From contig ONEB01000002.1 in NCBI GenBank assembly GCA_900316745.1, positions 1-64,000 on the forward strand: a DNA stretch of 64,000 nt, read 5' to 3'. Under the pieces are notes generated by a model that saw only the letters and a program-made list of their open reading frames with translations, was not told where the DNA came from and did not search any database. Made by a program: the position numbers and the translations under genes. How positions within the stretch are numbered: the first letter of the stretch is position 1; each line of letters starts with the position of its first letter. This DNA comes from an uncultured Eubacteriales bacterium. GTDB lineage: Bacteria; Bacillota; Clostridia; Oscillospirales; Oscillospiraceae. Below are positions 26,750 through 34,508 of the stretch, one piece after another.

Positions 26750-28038
26750 CCACAGAAGCAATGTATCAGTCCCTCGGCGTGTCGCCGGAGGTGTATGCCT
26801 ACGGGGAGCGCGTTTTGAAGGCGCTCGAGGGACGGTTCAAAGAAATCGACGAGACCGCCGAGTACAACCAGTGCAAGGTGCTCGCCGCAATGCATAAAAA
26901 CCGCGTGAACGCCGCGCACTTCGCCGCCACGACGGGCTACGGCTACAACGACGACGGGCGCGACACCTTGGAGCGCGTCTACGCCGACTGCTTCCATACC
27001 GAGGCCGCGCTCGTGAGACCGCAGATCACCTGCGGCACGCACGCGCTCACGGTCGCGCTCAGCGCAAACCTCCTGCCCGGGGACGAGCTGCTGTCTCCCG
27101 TCGGCGCGCCGTATGATACGCTCGAGGAGGTCATCGGCATCCGCGAGAGCGTGGGCTCCTTAAAGGAATACGGCGTGACCTACGCGCAGGCGGACTTAAA
27201 GCCCGACGGTACGTTCGACTATCCCGCCATCGAGCGCGCGATCAATGAGCGGACAAAGCTCATCACGATCCAGCGCTCCAAGGGCTACGCCACGCGCCCG
27301 ACGTTTTCCGTTCAGCAGATCGGGGATCTGATCGCGTTCTGCAAGCGCGTAAAGCCCGACGTCATCTGCATGGTGGACAACTGCTACGGCGAGTTCGTCG
27401 AGCGCATCGAGCCCTCGGACGTGAGGGCGGATCTGATCGTGGGCTCGCTCATCAAAAACCCCGGCGGCGGGCTCGCGCCCATCGGCGGCTATATCTGCGG
27501 CCGCGCCGATCTCGTGGAGCGCTGCGCCTACCGTCTGAGCGCCCCGGGACTGGGGCAGGAGGTCGGCGCGAATCTGGGACTCATGCCCGCACTGTATCAG
27601 GGCTTCTTCCTCGCCCCGACCGTCACGGCGGGCGCGCTCAAGGGCGCGATCTTCGCGGCCAATCTCTATGAGCGGCTGGGCTTCAGGTGCGTGCCGAACG
27701 CCACGGAGAGCCGCCACGATATCATTCAGGCGGTTGAGCTCGGCTCCGCTGAGGGCATGGTCGCGTTCTGCAAGGGCATTCAGGCCGCCGCGCCCGTGGA
27801 CAGCTATGTCGATCCCATCCCGTGGGCGATGCCCGGGTATGACAGCGAGGTCATCATGGCGGCGGGCGCCTTCGTGCAGGGCAGCAGCATCGAGCTCAGC
27901 GCCGACGGCCCGATCCGCGAGCCCTACGCCGTCTACTTCCAGGGCGGTCTGACCTGGCAGCACGCCAAGCTCGGCATCCTCATGAGCCTGCAGAAGATGA
28001 AGGAAAAAGGGCTCGTGCCGGAGAAATTGCCGGAATAA
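26746..28038 (+). CDS. Methionine gamma-lyase family PLP protein (COG4100, 'aluminium resistance' type)
   Basis: A 430-residue fold-type I PLP-dependent protein. Seen: QITCGTHALTVAL, PVGAPYDTLEEVIG, MVDNCYGEF and the PLP-lysine segment GSLIKNPGGGLAPIGGY (Lys near 237). The family (Bacillus YnbB) is labelled methionine gamma-lyase-like or aluminium-resistance protein, but its reaction is not firmly known. It overlaps folA by 4 bases, an arrangement that hints at a link to one-carbon or sulfur metabolism (inference). Ends at a strong terminator shared with the convergent nuclease gene. Confidence 0.92.
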   Translation: MTTEAMYQSLGVSPEVYAYGERVLKALEGRFKEIDETAEYNQCKVLAAMHKNRVNAAHFAATTGYGYNDDGRDTLERVYADCFHTEAALVRPQITCGTHALTVALSANLLPGDELLSPVGAPYDTLEEVIGIRESVGSLKEYGVTYAQADLKPDGTFDYPAIERAINERTKLITIQRSKGYATRPTFSVQQIGDLIAFCKRVKPDVICMVDNCYGEFVERIEPSDVRADLIVGSLIKNPGGGLAPIGGYICGRADLVERCAYRLSAPGLGQEVGANLGLMPALYQGFFLAPTVTAGALKGAIFAANLYERLGFRCVPNATESRHDIIQAVELGSAEGMVAFCKGIQAAAPVDSYVDPIPWAMPGYDSEVIMAAGAFVQGSSIELSADGPIREPYAVYFQGGLTWQHAKLGILMSLQKMKEKGLVPEKLPE

Positions 28039-28042
28039 AGAC

Positions 28043-28081
28043 AAAACACCTTCCGCATACGAAACGCGGAAGGTGTTTTTT
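28043..28081. terminator. Bidirectional terminator
   Basis: AAACACCTTCCGC pairs with GCGGAAGGTGTTT, followed by further Ts; it sits between the convergent stops at 28038 and 28086. Confidence 0.88.
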
Positions 28082-28085
28082 GCTT

Positions 28086-29723
28086 TTACCGGTATTTCTC
28101 CACCAGCTTCTCCAGCGCCTCGGCGAAGGCGTTGAGGGTCTTGTTCGGCGCGCCCTCGAGCCGCGCAATGAGCTTCTGGACCGCCTCGCCCGCCCTGGCG
28201 AGCCGGATGTAGGCGGCGCTGGGGGCGAAGGCCTTCGGCTTCTTGCCGTGGTCCGTCTGAGGCTCCGCCTCGTGTTCCGGCGTGTGGAGGATGGGTCTCG
28301 GCTCCGCCTTGTAGACGAAGCTGCCGGAGGCGAGATCATAGACCGTGCCGCTGTACGGCGCGTGGGCGATGTAGCCGTGCTCGTCGCGCAGCGTTTTCAC
28401 GAAGGCCTTGGTCGCGCCGTCGTCGCCGTGGTTGACAAAGACTGTCGCCGGGCGGGGAGAGATGCCCTCCAGCCAGCGCAGCAGCCCGTCGCGGTCGGCG
28501 TGACCGCTCACGCCCGGAAGCACCGCGATTTCAGCGTTCACGGCGATCTCGTCGCCGAGGAGCTTGACGCTCTTCGCGCCGTCGTGGAGCTTGCGCCCGA
28601 TGGTGCCGACCGCCTGATAGCCCACGAAGAGCACCGTGCTCTCCGGCCGCCAGAGATTGTATTTCAGATGATGGCGCACGCGCCCCGCGTCGCACATGCC
28701 GGACGCGGAGAGGATCACCTTGGGCGTCCTGTCCGTGTTCAGCGCCTGCGACTCCGCCTGACTCACGGCGGTATGCAGATCCTCAAACCAGAGGGGATTG
28801 ATGCCGCTGCGGATGAGGTCGCGCATATCGTCGTCCAAAAACGACACGTCCGCCTGCAGGAAGATGCCGGTCGCCTCGTTGGCGAGCGGGCTGTCCACAT
28901 AGACGGGGAAGCCGTCGTGCCCGTGGATGAGGCGGTCGGTCTTGATCTGGCGGATGAAATAGAGCATCTCCTGCGTGCGCCCGATGGCAAACGACGGGAT
29001 AATGACGTTGCCGCCGCGGTCGAGCGTGCGCTGGATCACGTCCGCGAGCGCGTGCGTGTAGTCGGGCTTTGCCTCGTGCAGACGGTCGCCGTAGGTGCTC
29101 TCGATCATCAGATAGTCCGCACCCTCGGGGCTCTGCGGGTCGCGCAGGATCGGCTGGTCGGTGTTTCCGACGTCGCCGGAGAAGATGATCTTTTTTTCCG
29201 TGCCGCCCTCGGTGAGCCAGGCTTCGATGCAGGCGCTGCCGAGCAGATGCCCCACGTCCGTGAAGCGGACGGCGATGTTCTCGCCGATCTGGATCTTTTC
29301 GTTATACGGGCAGGGGCGCAGGAGTTTTAAAAGGCCCTCTGTGTCCTCCAGGTCGTAGAGCGGGGGAACGGCGGGTCTGCCCGCGCGCTCGGCCTTGCGG
29401 CTTTTCCACTCCGCGTCGGAGATCTGGATGTGCGCCGAGTCGCGCAGCATGATGTCGCAGAGGTCGCAGGTCGCCTCGGTCGCGTACACCGCGCCGCGAA
29501 AGCCCTTTTTATACAGCAGCGGCAGATGCCCCGTGTGGTCCAGGTGCGCGTGCGTCACGAGCACGAAGTCCAGCGCCGAGGGCTCGACCGGGATCTCGAT
29601 GTTTTCAAATTCGTCGCGGCCCTGCTCCATGCCGCAGTCCACGAGTCCGTATACGCCGCCCACCTCCAGCAGCGTGCAGCTGCCGGTGACTTCGTGGTTG
29701 GCGCGGATGAATGTCAGCTTCAT
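28086..29723 (-). CDS. Beta-CASP metallo-beta-lactamase-fold RNA exonuclease-like protein
   Basis: A 545-residue cytoplasmic protein. MBL motifs THAHLDHTGHLP, DVGHLLGSACIE and SGDVGNTDQP are followed by beta-CASP motifs ESTYGDRLH, PSFAIGRTQEMLY, SASGMCDAGRVRHH and SGHADRDGLL, and a Zn-ligand His in FVNHGDDGA. This is the CPSF-73/YSH1-like family that cleaves RNA ends; bacterial members are predicted RNases with few characterised. An extra about 90-residue C-terminal tail is present. ATG 29723 has GGGAGG 10 bases upstream. Divergent from the M20 gene. Confidence 0.9.
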   Translation of the reverse strand: MKLTFIRANHEVTGSCTLLEVGGVYGLVDCGMEQGRDEFENIEIPVEPSALDFVLVTHAHLDHTGHLPLLYKKGFRGAVYATEATCDLCDIMLRDSAHIQISDAEWKSRKAERAGRPAVPPLYDLEDTEGLLKLLRPCPYNEKIQIGENIAVRFTDVGHLLGSACIEAWLTEGGTEKKIIFSGDVGNTDQPILRDPQSPEGADYLMIESTYGDRLHEAKPDYTHALADVIQRTLDRGGNVIIPSFAIGRTQEMLYFIRQIKTDRLIHGHDGFPVYVDSPLANEATGIFLQADVSFLDDDMRDLIRSGINPLWFEDLHTAVSQAESQALNTDRTPKVILSASGMCDAGRVRHHLKYNLWRPESTVLFVGYQAVGTIGRKLHDGAKSVKLLGDEIAVNAEIAVLPGVSGHADRDGLLRWLEGISPRPATVFVNHGDDGATKAFVKTLRDEHGYIAHAPYSGTVYDLASGSFVYKAEPRPILHTPEHEAEPQTDHGKKPKAFAPSAAYIRLARAGEAVQKLIARLEGAPNKTLNAFAEALEKLVEKYR

Positions 29724-29763
29724 GCCTGGATCCCTCCCGGAAATTGCAGATTCTGTCAATGCT

Positions 29764-29792
29764 ATTATACACCTCCCAGCGGGCGGACGCAA
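29764..29792 (-). promoter_or_regulatory. Promoter of the beta-CASP gene
   Basis: Minus strand TTGCGT (29792-29787), 17-base spacer, perfect TATAAT (29769-29764). Confidence 0.65.
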
Positions 29793-29794
29793 TA

Positions 29795-29808
29795 TTACAC
29801 TTGTGTAA
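29795..29808. promoter_or_regulatory. Possible operator between divergent promoters
   Basis: Inverted repeat TTACAC-TT-GTGTAA lies directly between the minus-strand -35 box (29787-29792) and the plus-strand promoter at 29818. It could bind a regulator of both genes; regulator unknown. Confidence 0.35.
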
Positions 29809-29817
29809 AATCGGCGG

Positions 29818-29847
29818 TTGACGGCCTGCTCCGATGCAGGGTATACT
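29818..29847 (+). promoter_or_regulatory. Promoter of the M20 amidohydrolase operon
   Basis: TTGACG (29818-29823), 18-base spacer, TATACT (29842-29847), 41 bases before the ATG. Confidence 0.6.
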
Positions 29848-29888
29848 GACGGTAGAACAGGGAAAACAAAGGGATAAGGGAGACTGCC

Positions 29889-31040
29889 ATGAAGCTGAAT
29901 GAACAGATCGAACAGCTCTCGACATATTGTACGCGCCTGCGCCGCGAGCTGCACAAAGTGCCGGAGCTGGGCTTTGACTGCTTTGAGACGCAGCGCATCA
30001 TCCTGCGCGAGCTGGAGCAGTGCGCGCCCGACCGGCTGGAGACGATCGCCGGCACCGGCGTGAAAGCCGTGTTCCTCGCAGACCGTGCGACGGAGACGCT
30101 GGCGTTTCGCGCGGATATGGACGGCCTTCCGAACCCCGAGGAGGCGGACTGCCCGTGGCGCTCACAGCACGACGGACGCATGCACGGCTGCGGACACGAC
30201 GGACACATGACAGCGCTTCTGACGTTCGCGCGCTGGCTGCGCGATCACCGGAGCGAGGTGCGGCGCAACATCGTCCTCCTGTTCCAGCCCGGCGAAGAGG
30301 GCTGGGGCGGCGCGCGGCGCATGATCGAAGAGGGCGCGCTGGAAAACCCGCGCGTCGACCGCATCTACGGACTGCATCTCTGGCCGACGGTCGGGCGCGG
30401 AAAGATCGGCGTGCGCTGGGGCGAGCAGATGGCGCAGACGAGCGATTTTGTGATCACCGTCTACGGCAAGAGCGCCCACGCCTCCACGCCGCAGATGGGC
30501 ATCGACGCCATCGTCGTGAGCGCGGAGCTGATCACGATGGTGCAGACCGTCATCACCCGCGACGTCGATCCGCATCAGGACGCGCTGCTGACGCTCGGCA
30601 GGATCTGCGGCGGCACGGCGCACAACGTGATCGCGGATGAGGTGAAGATCAGCGGCACGCTCCGCACGCTCAATGACGCGCTGTTTGAGACGCTCACAGA
30701 GAAGCTCCACGCGCTCGTCCGGGGACTGGAGATCGCGACGGGCGCGACGATCCGGCCTGAGCGCCGGGTCTATTACCCCGTCGTGCGCAATCCGCGTCCG
30801 CTCGTGGAGCGGCTCTACGGCGTGCTCGATTCGATGGACGACACGGAGCTGGTCGAGCCCGTGATGGCGGCGGAGGATTTCGCCGAATACCAGCGGCGGG
30901 TGCCGGGCGTGTTTTTCTTCCTCGGCATCAACGGCGGGCGCGGCGGCGCGCCGCTGCACAGCGCGGCGTTTGATTTTGACGAGGACGTGCTGCTTGTCGG
31001 CGCGGAGGTTTACAGGAGACTGGCACAGGAAGGAACGTGA
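29889..31040 (+). CDS. M20-family metallo-amidohydrolase
   Basis: A 383-residue cytoplasmic peptidase-family enzyme. Metal-binding motifs: FRADMDGLP, HGCGHDGHMTALL, LFQPGEEGWGGARRM and GLHLWPTVGRGKIG, with a dimerisation domain (about 185-290). The M20D subgroup removes N-acyl groups from amino acids or hippurate-like amides, or deacetylates diaminopimelate precursors; the substrate cannot be decided. GGGAGA precedes the ATG. The TIM-barrel gene starts 4 bases after the stop, so they form an operon. Confidence 0.93.
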   Translation: MKLNEQIEQLSTYCTRLRRELHKVPELGFDCFETQRIILRELEQCAPDRLETIAGTGVKAVFLADRATETLAFRADMDGLPNPEEADCPWRSQHDGRMHGCGHDGHMTALLTFARWLRDHRSEVRRNIVLLFQPGEEGWGGARRMIEEGALENPRVDRIYGLHLWPTVGRGKIGVRWGEQMAQTSDFVITVYGKSAHASTPQMGIDAIVVSAELITMVQTVITRDVDPHQDALLTLGRICGGTAHNVIADEVKISGTLRTLNDALFETLTEKLHALVRGLEIATGATIRPERRVYYPVVRNPRPLVERLYGVLDSMDDTELVEPVMAAEDFAEYQRRVPGVFFFLGINGGRGGAPLHSAAFDFDEDVLLVGAEVYRRLAQEGT

Positions 31041-31044
31041 TCGT

Positions 31045-31746
31045 ATGATTCAGCAGGGAGAAGTCAGCATTGGAAAACGCACGCCGCCGAAGTACGACGG
31101 GCAGCTGCGCGCGTTCGCGCTGCGCGTGCCGGAGGCGATCTATCAGGCGAGCGGCATCCTCGTGTTCGGACGGCGCATCAAGTCGCTCGTGTTTTCCACA
31201 GACCTGTGCATCATCCGCAACGTGAACGCGGACGCGATCATCGCGGTGTATCCTTTCACGCCACAGCCGGTCATCACGCAGGCACTGCTGATGGCGGCGG
31301 ACATCCCCGTGTTCGCGGGCGTCGGCGGCGGGCTGACGCAGGGACCGCGCGTGCTGAATCTCGCCATGAACGCCGAGAACCAGGGCGCGTTCGGCATCGT
31401 GCTCAACGCGCCGACCCGCGACGAGAGCATCCGCGCCGTGAATGAGCGTGTGGACATCCCCATCGTCGTGACGGTCGCGCACGGCAATACGGACTATGCT
31501 GCGCGCATCGCGGCGGGCGCCGACATGTTCAACGTCTCCGCCGCCGCCGAAACGCCGCAGATCGTGCGAGAGATCCGCGCGCAGTTTCCGGATTTTCCGA
31601 TCATCGCCACCGGCGGTCCGACCGAGGAGAGCATCCTCCGCACGATCGACGCCGGCGCCAACGCCATCACCTGGACCCCGCCCTCCAACGGCGAGATCTT
31701 CAGGGACATCATGGCGGCGTATCGGGAAGAAAAACCGCATCCTTAA
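31045..31746 (+). CDS. TIM-barrel-like protein of unknown function
   Basis: A 233-residue soluble protein. The alternation of strands and helices and the late phosphate-binding-like loop ATGGPTEESI (about 190-200) resemble HisA/HisF/indole-glycerol-phosphate synthase TIM barrels; PVFAGVGGGLTQGPR is another conserved-looking loop. Homologues are often labelled 'hydrolase' without experimental basis. It is translationally linked to the M20 amidohydrolase, suggesting a shared substrate route. Start chosen at 31045 by spacing to AGGAACGTGA. Confidence 0.65.
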   Translation: MIQQGEVSIGKRTPPKYDGQLRAFALRVPEAIYQASGILVFGRRIKSLVFSTDLCIIRNVNADAIIAVYPFTPQPVITQALLMAADIPVFAGVGGGLTQGPRVLNLAMNAENQGAFGIVLNAPTRDESIRAVNERVDIPIVVTVAHGNTDYAARIAAGADMFNVSAAAETPQIVREIRAQFPDFPIIATGGPTEESILRTIDAGANAITWTPPSNGEIFRDIMAAYREEKPHP

Positions 31747-31755
31747 AAAAGGGGA

Positions 31756-31784
31756 TTGCGTCGAAGGCGAAAGAATGATATTGT
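31756..31784 (+). promoter_or_regulatory. Promoter of xpt
   Basis: TTGCGT (31756-31761), 17-base spacer, TATTGT (31779-31784), 41 bases before the xpt ATG; the leader is too short for a purine riboswitch. Confidence 0.5.
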
Positions 31785-31824
31785 AGAGAGCATCCTTGAT
31801 GAACTTTTCGGGAGGGCTCTTATC

Positions 31825-32388
31825 ATGAAGCTGCTGGAGGAACGCATTCGCCGGGACGGCGAGATCAAGTCGGGCGACATTCTCAAGGTCGATCGTTTTC
31901 TGAACCATCAGATGGACCCCGCGCTGTTTTACGCCATGGCGGAGGAGTGGAAGCGGCTGTTTGACGGCTGCACGATCAACAAGATCCTGACGATCGAGGC
32001 CAGCGGCATCGGCATCGCCTGCGTGGCGGGGCTGGTGTTCGGCGTGCCGGTCGTGTTCGCCAAGAAGAGCAAGAGCCGCAACGTCTCCGACGACGTGTAC
32101 ACGGCCGAGGTCCCGAGCTTTACGCACGGCGGCGTAAACACCGTCCAGGTCAGCCGGGAGTATCTGCATGCTGAGGACCGCATCCTCATCATCGACGATT
32201 TCCTCGCCAGCGGCGCGGCGCTCGACGGGCTCATCAGCATCGTCGGGCAGGCGGGCGCGACGGTCGTGGGCGCGGGCATCGCCATCGAAAAGGCGTTCCA
32301 GCCCGGCGGCAGGCGCATCCGTGAAAAGGGCGTGCGCGTGGAGTCTCTCGCGAGACTCGCGAGCATGGAACCGCTGGAGTTTATCTAA
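31825..32388 (+). CDS. xpt: Xanthine phosphoribosyltransferase
   Basis: A 187-residue cytoplasmic enzyme joining xanthine to PRPP to give XMP. Seen: MKLLEERIRRDGEIKSGDILKVDRFLNHQ-type N-terminus with the conserved FLNHQMDP, GIACVAGLVFGVPVVFAKK and the PRPP loop ILIIDDFLASGAAL. GGGAGGG precedes the ATG. In many Firmicutes xpt is controlled by a guanine riboswitch; here it is not, but such a riboswitch sits 2.5 kb downstream on the nucleoside transporter, so salvage genes are neighbours. Confidence 0.97.
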   Translation: MKLLEERIRRDGEIKSGDILKVDRFLNHQMDPALFYAMAEEWKRLFDGCTINKILTIEASGIGIACVAGLVFGVPVVFAKKSKSRNVSDDVYTAEVPSFTHGGVNTVQVSREYLHAEDRILIIDDFLASGAALDGLISIVGQAGATVVGAGIAIEKAFQPGGRRIREKGVRVESLARLASMEPLEFI

Positions 32389-32390
32389 TA

Positions 32391-32427
32391 AAAAGACGTT
32401 CTTCCCCGTGGAAGAACGTCTTTTTTT
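32391..32427. terminator. Bidirectional terminator after xpt
   Basis: AAAAGACGTTCTTCC pairs perfectly with GGAAGAACGTCTTTT around a 4-base loop, flanked by A and T runs, between convergent stops. Confidence 0.92.
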
Positions 32428-34090
32428 AGTCGATTGTAAAAACGATCATCGTATTCATGCTTCTGCCGGGGGTGCGCACGGTGAGCGCGCCGGCGCGCAG
32501 GCAGGCGGAGGCGCCGCCGTCGAGATTCATCGCCGTCTCGCAGCCGAGCGCCGCCATGATCCGGCTCAGCTCCGCCATCGTGCACTTCGCGCTGGCAAAC
32601 ACCACGCGTCCGTCCGCGCGCACGCCGACGGCGATGCGCACGGCGCTCAGCTTCACGAGATCCGGTGCGTGAAAGCCCTCGGCGGCGTAGGTGTCGGCGC
32701 TGCCGTAGGGCCTGCCGTTTTTCACCACGGTCGGGCCGCAGCTGAGCGCCGCGCGCAGGTTCTGCGTGGAAGCGCCGGCATAGTACACCCCGGCGGAGAT
32801 CGTGTCGCCGGTCTCGCAGCGGGTCAGCAGCGCCGCCTCGTCGCCGTGCTCCGCGACCGCAAAGCCCGTCTCCGGGATCTCGACGGCGTCCGTGCCGGTC
32901 TCGTCGTCATAGAGCGCCGTCACCGTGCCGTCCGGCGCGCAGACGGCGATGCGCGCGAAGCCCGCGGGGACGGTCTCGCCGTACAGGGCGGTGTAGACCA
33001 CGATCTCGCGCGCCGCGCCGTCCGGATCGTATGGCTCGCGGTTGCGCGCGGTCTCCGTTTCGGTGACGGCGGGCGCGCCGTTGTGCAGCCGCGTGAGCGT
33101 CTGCTCGGGGCGCATGAATTCGATGGACACCGCGCCGTTTTCGGCAATGACGAGACTCGGCGTGTCGGCGGTGCTGTTGTTGTCGATGCGCGCCGCCTCC
33201 CCGTCGATGACGAGATTGGCGTAGGTCGTGAGATCTTTCATATCGAAAAACGCACCGTTGGCGCCGATATAAGCGCCGGCCCGCTCCAGGATCGAGTCGG
33301 CCCGTTCAACCCGGAAGAGCCGATCCTGCGCCAGCACGATGCGTCCCGTGTAGCCGTGCACGGGGAAGACGAGCGCCTCGACCGGAATGCCGTCGAGCTC
33401 GGTCTCGATGTGCTCCGGCTGCTCGCAGTCCGGCAGCGACGCGGCATCGAGCGGCGCGACGCCGAGCAGACGGCTCAGCATCGCCGCGCTCTCGGCGCGC
33501 GTCATGTGCGCGCCGGGGCGGAAGCTGCCGTCCTCATAGCCGTCGAAGATCCCGCCGCGCACGCACTGCGCCACGGCCTCGGCCGCCCAGTCGGGGATGT
33601 CGGCGGCGTCCGTAAAGGGCGCTGCGCGCGACGTATCGGAGAGCCGGATCTCATCGCAGCGCGCGGCAAAGCGCGTGACGAAGACGGCGGCCTCCGCGCG
33701 CGTGACGCTCCGGTCCGGCTGAAACGTCCCGTCGGGATAGCCCTCCGCGAGGCCCGCAGCCGCGCTCCAGTTGATGTACGGCGCGTGCCAGTCCTCCGCC
33801 GAAACGTCGGAAAAGGCCTCCTTTGCGCGTGCGTCCTGAAGCGCCTCGTCCTCCGCGACGGCGGCGGCCATGAGCTTCACAAGCTGGGCGCGCGTCACCT
33901 CGCCCGCGGGGACAAACCGCTCCGGCTCCATGCCGTCGATGATCCCGGCGTCCGCGAGCGCATAGACATAGCCCGCGAACCAGTCGGCGCGGCGCACGTC
34001 CCAGAACGCGCCCGGCCGCGCCGCGGCAGCAGGTGCGAGCGAGAGCGCGAGCGCAAGCGCGAGTGTCAGACCGATCAGTTGCTTTTTCAA
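32426..34090 (-). CDS. SLH-anchored phosphodiester glycosidase-family protein
   Basis: A 554-residue exported protein. Signal peptide (about 1-23), three SLH repeats (about 28-205: FVPAGEVTRAQLVKLM, FQPDRSVTRAEAAVFV, FRPGAHMTRAESAAML), then a phosphodiester glycosidase (NAGPA/DUF2233) domain (about 230-554) ending with ALGCETAMNLDGGASACL, the family's hallmark NLDGG motif. The family cleaves phosphodiester-linked sugars such as GlcNAc-1-P. The start is probably TTG at 34090 (MKKQLIGLTLALAL) with AAAAGGAG upstream; no ATG fits the signal peptide. A surface enzyme acting on wall teichoic-like polymers is plausible. Confidence 0.85.
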   Translation of the reverse strand: MKKQLIGLTLALALALSLAPAAAARPGAFWDVRRADWFAGYVYALADAGIIDGMEPERFVPAGEVTRAQLVKLMAAAVAEDEALQDARAKEAFSDVSAEDWHAPYINWSAAAGLAEGYPDGTFQPDRSVTRAEAAVFVTRFAARCDEIRLSDTSRAAPFTDAADIPDWAAEAVAQCVRGGIFDGYEDGSFRPGAHMTRAESAAMLSRLLGVAPLDAASLPDCEQPEHIETELDGIPVEALVFPVHGYTGRIVLAQDRLFRVERADSILERAGAYIGANGAFFDMKDLTTYANLVIDGEAARIDNNSTADTPSLVIAENGAVSIEFMRPEQTLTRLHNGAPAVTETETARNREPYDPDGAAREIVVYTALYGETVPAGFARIAVCAPDGTVTALYDDETGTDAVEIPETGFAVAEHGDEAALLTRCETGDTISAGVYYAGASTQNLRAALSCGPTVVKNGRPYGSADTYAAEGFHAPDLVKLSAVRIAVGVRADGRVVFASAKCTMAELSRIMAALGCETAMNLDGGASACLRAGALTVRTPGRSMNTMIVFTID

Positions 34091-34126
34091 AACGGTGCTC
34101 CTTTTTTCAAGAATCTTATGCTCTGT

Positions 34127-34155
34127 ATTATAATACGCAGCCTCGGCGCGCGCAA
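34127..34155 (-). promoter_or_regulatory. Promoter of the SLH/glycosidase gene
   Basis: Minus strand TTGCGC (34155-34150), 17-base spacer, perfect TATAAT (34132-34127). Confidence 0.65.
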
Positions 34156-34270
34156 GCAGGTACATTCCGGAAAGGGACGAAACGCCGTTCCTGATTTAAA
34201 GCGCAAAATATGTGCATCAATCTCACAAGCAGCGTGTCGAATTGCCTTGATTTTCCGTCGTTTTTTGTGC

Positions 34271-34299
34271 TTGACAGGGAGGACACTTGATGATAATGT
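34271..34299 (+). promoter_or_regulatory. Promoter of the riboswitch-controlled nucleoside uptake operon
   Basis: Perfect TTGACA (34271-34276), 17-base spacer, TAATGT (34294-34299); the expected transcript start is about 20 bases before the aptamer. Confidence 0.7.
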
Positions 34300-34327
34300 G
34301 TTACTGTCTTTTTGAAGTTCATATCGC

Positions 34328-34396
34328 ATCGGTATATCACAAATAATATGGTTTTGCAGTCTCTACCCGGTCGCCGTAAATGACCGGACTATCGAT
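34328..34396 (+). promoter_or_regulatory. Purine riboswitch aptamer, guanine type
   Basis: P1 ATCGGTA (34328-34334) pairs with TATCGAT (34390-34396). The conserved core is present: AATATGG, GTCTCTACC, GCCGTAAATGACCGGACTAT, with P3 CGGTC/GACCG. The specificity position before TAT in the P3-P1 joint (GACTAT) is C, the guanine/hypoxanthine-sensing form (U would indicate adenine). It controls the BMP-ABC nucleoside importer downstream. Confidence 0.95.
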
Positions 34397-34424
34397 GATC
34401 CCCGCGCGTCGGGGACAGTCATCT

Positions 34425-34454
34425 GCGAAAGCCATATCAGCTTTCGCTTTTTTT
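34425..34454 (+). terminator. Riboswitch expression platform terminator
   Basis: GCGAAAGC (34425-34432) pairs with GCTTTCGC (34440-34447), followed by T7. It lies 28 bases after the aptamer; an intervening CCCCG/CGGGG hairpin (34400-34416) may take part in switching. Consistent with transcription termination when guanine is bound. Confidence 0.88.
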
Positions 34455-34508
34455 GTATCCGATCGCATCCGCGATTACGATAAATTTTTATTATTAGGAG
34501 ACACGAAC

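Noticed and set aside
31747..31824. Purine riboswitch upstream of xpt
   Set aside because: The leader after the -10 box is only about 35 bases and lacks the conserved purine-aptamer core; the riboswitch is instead upstream of the BMP gene.
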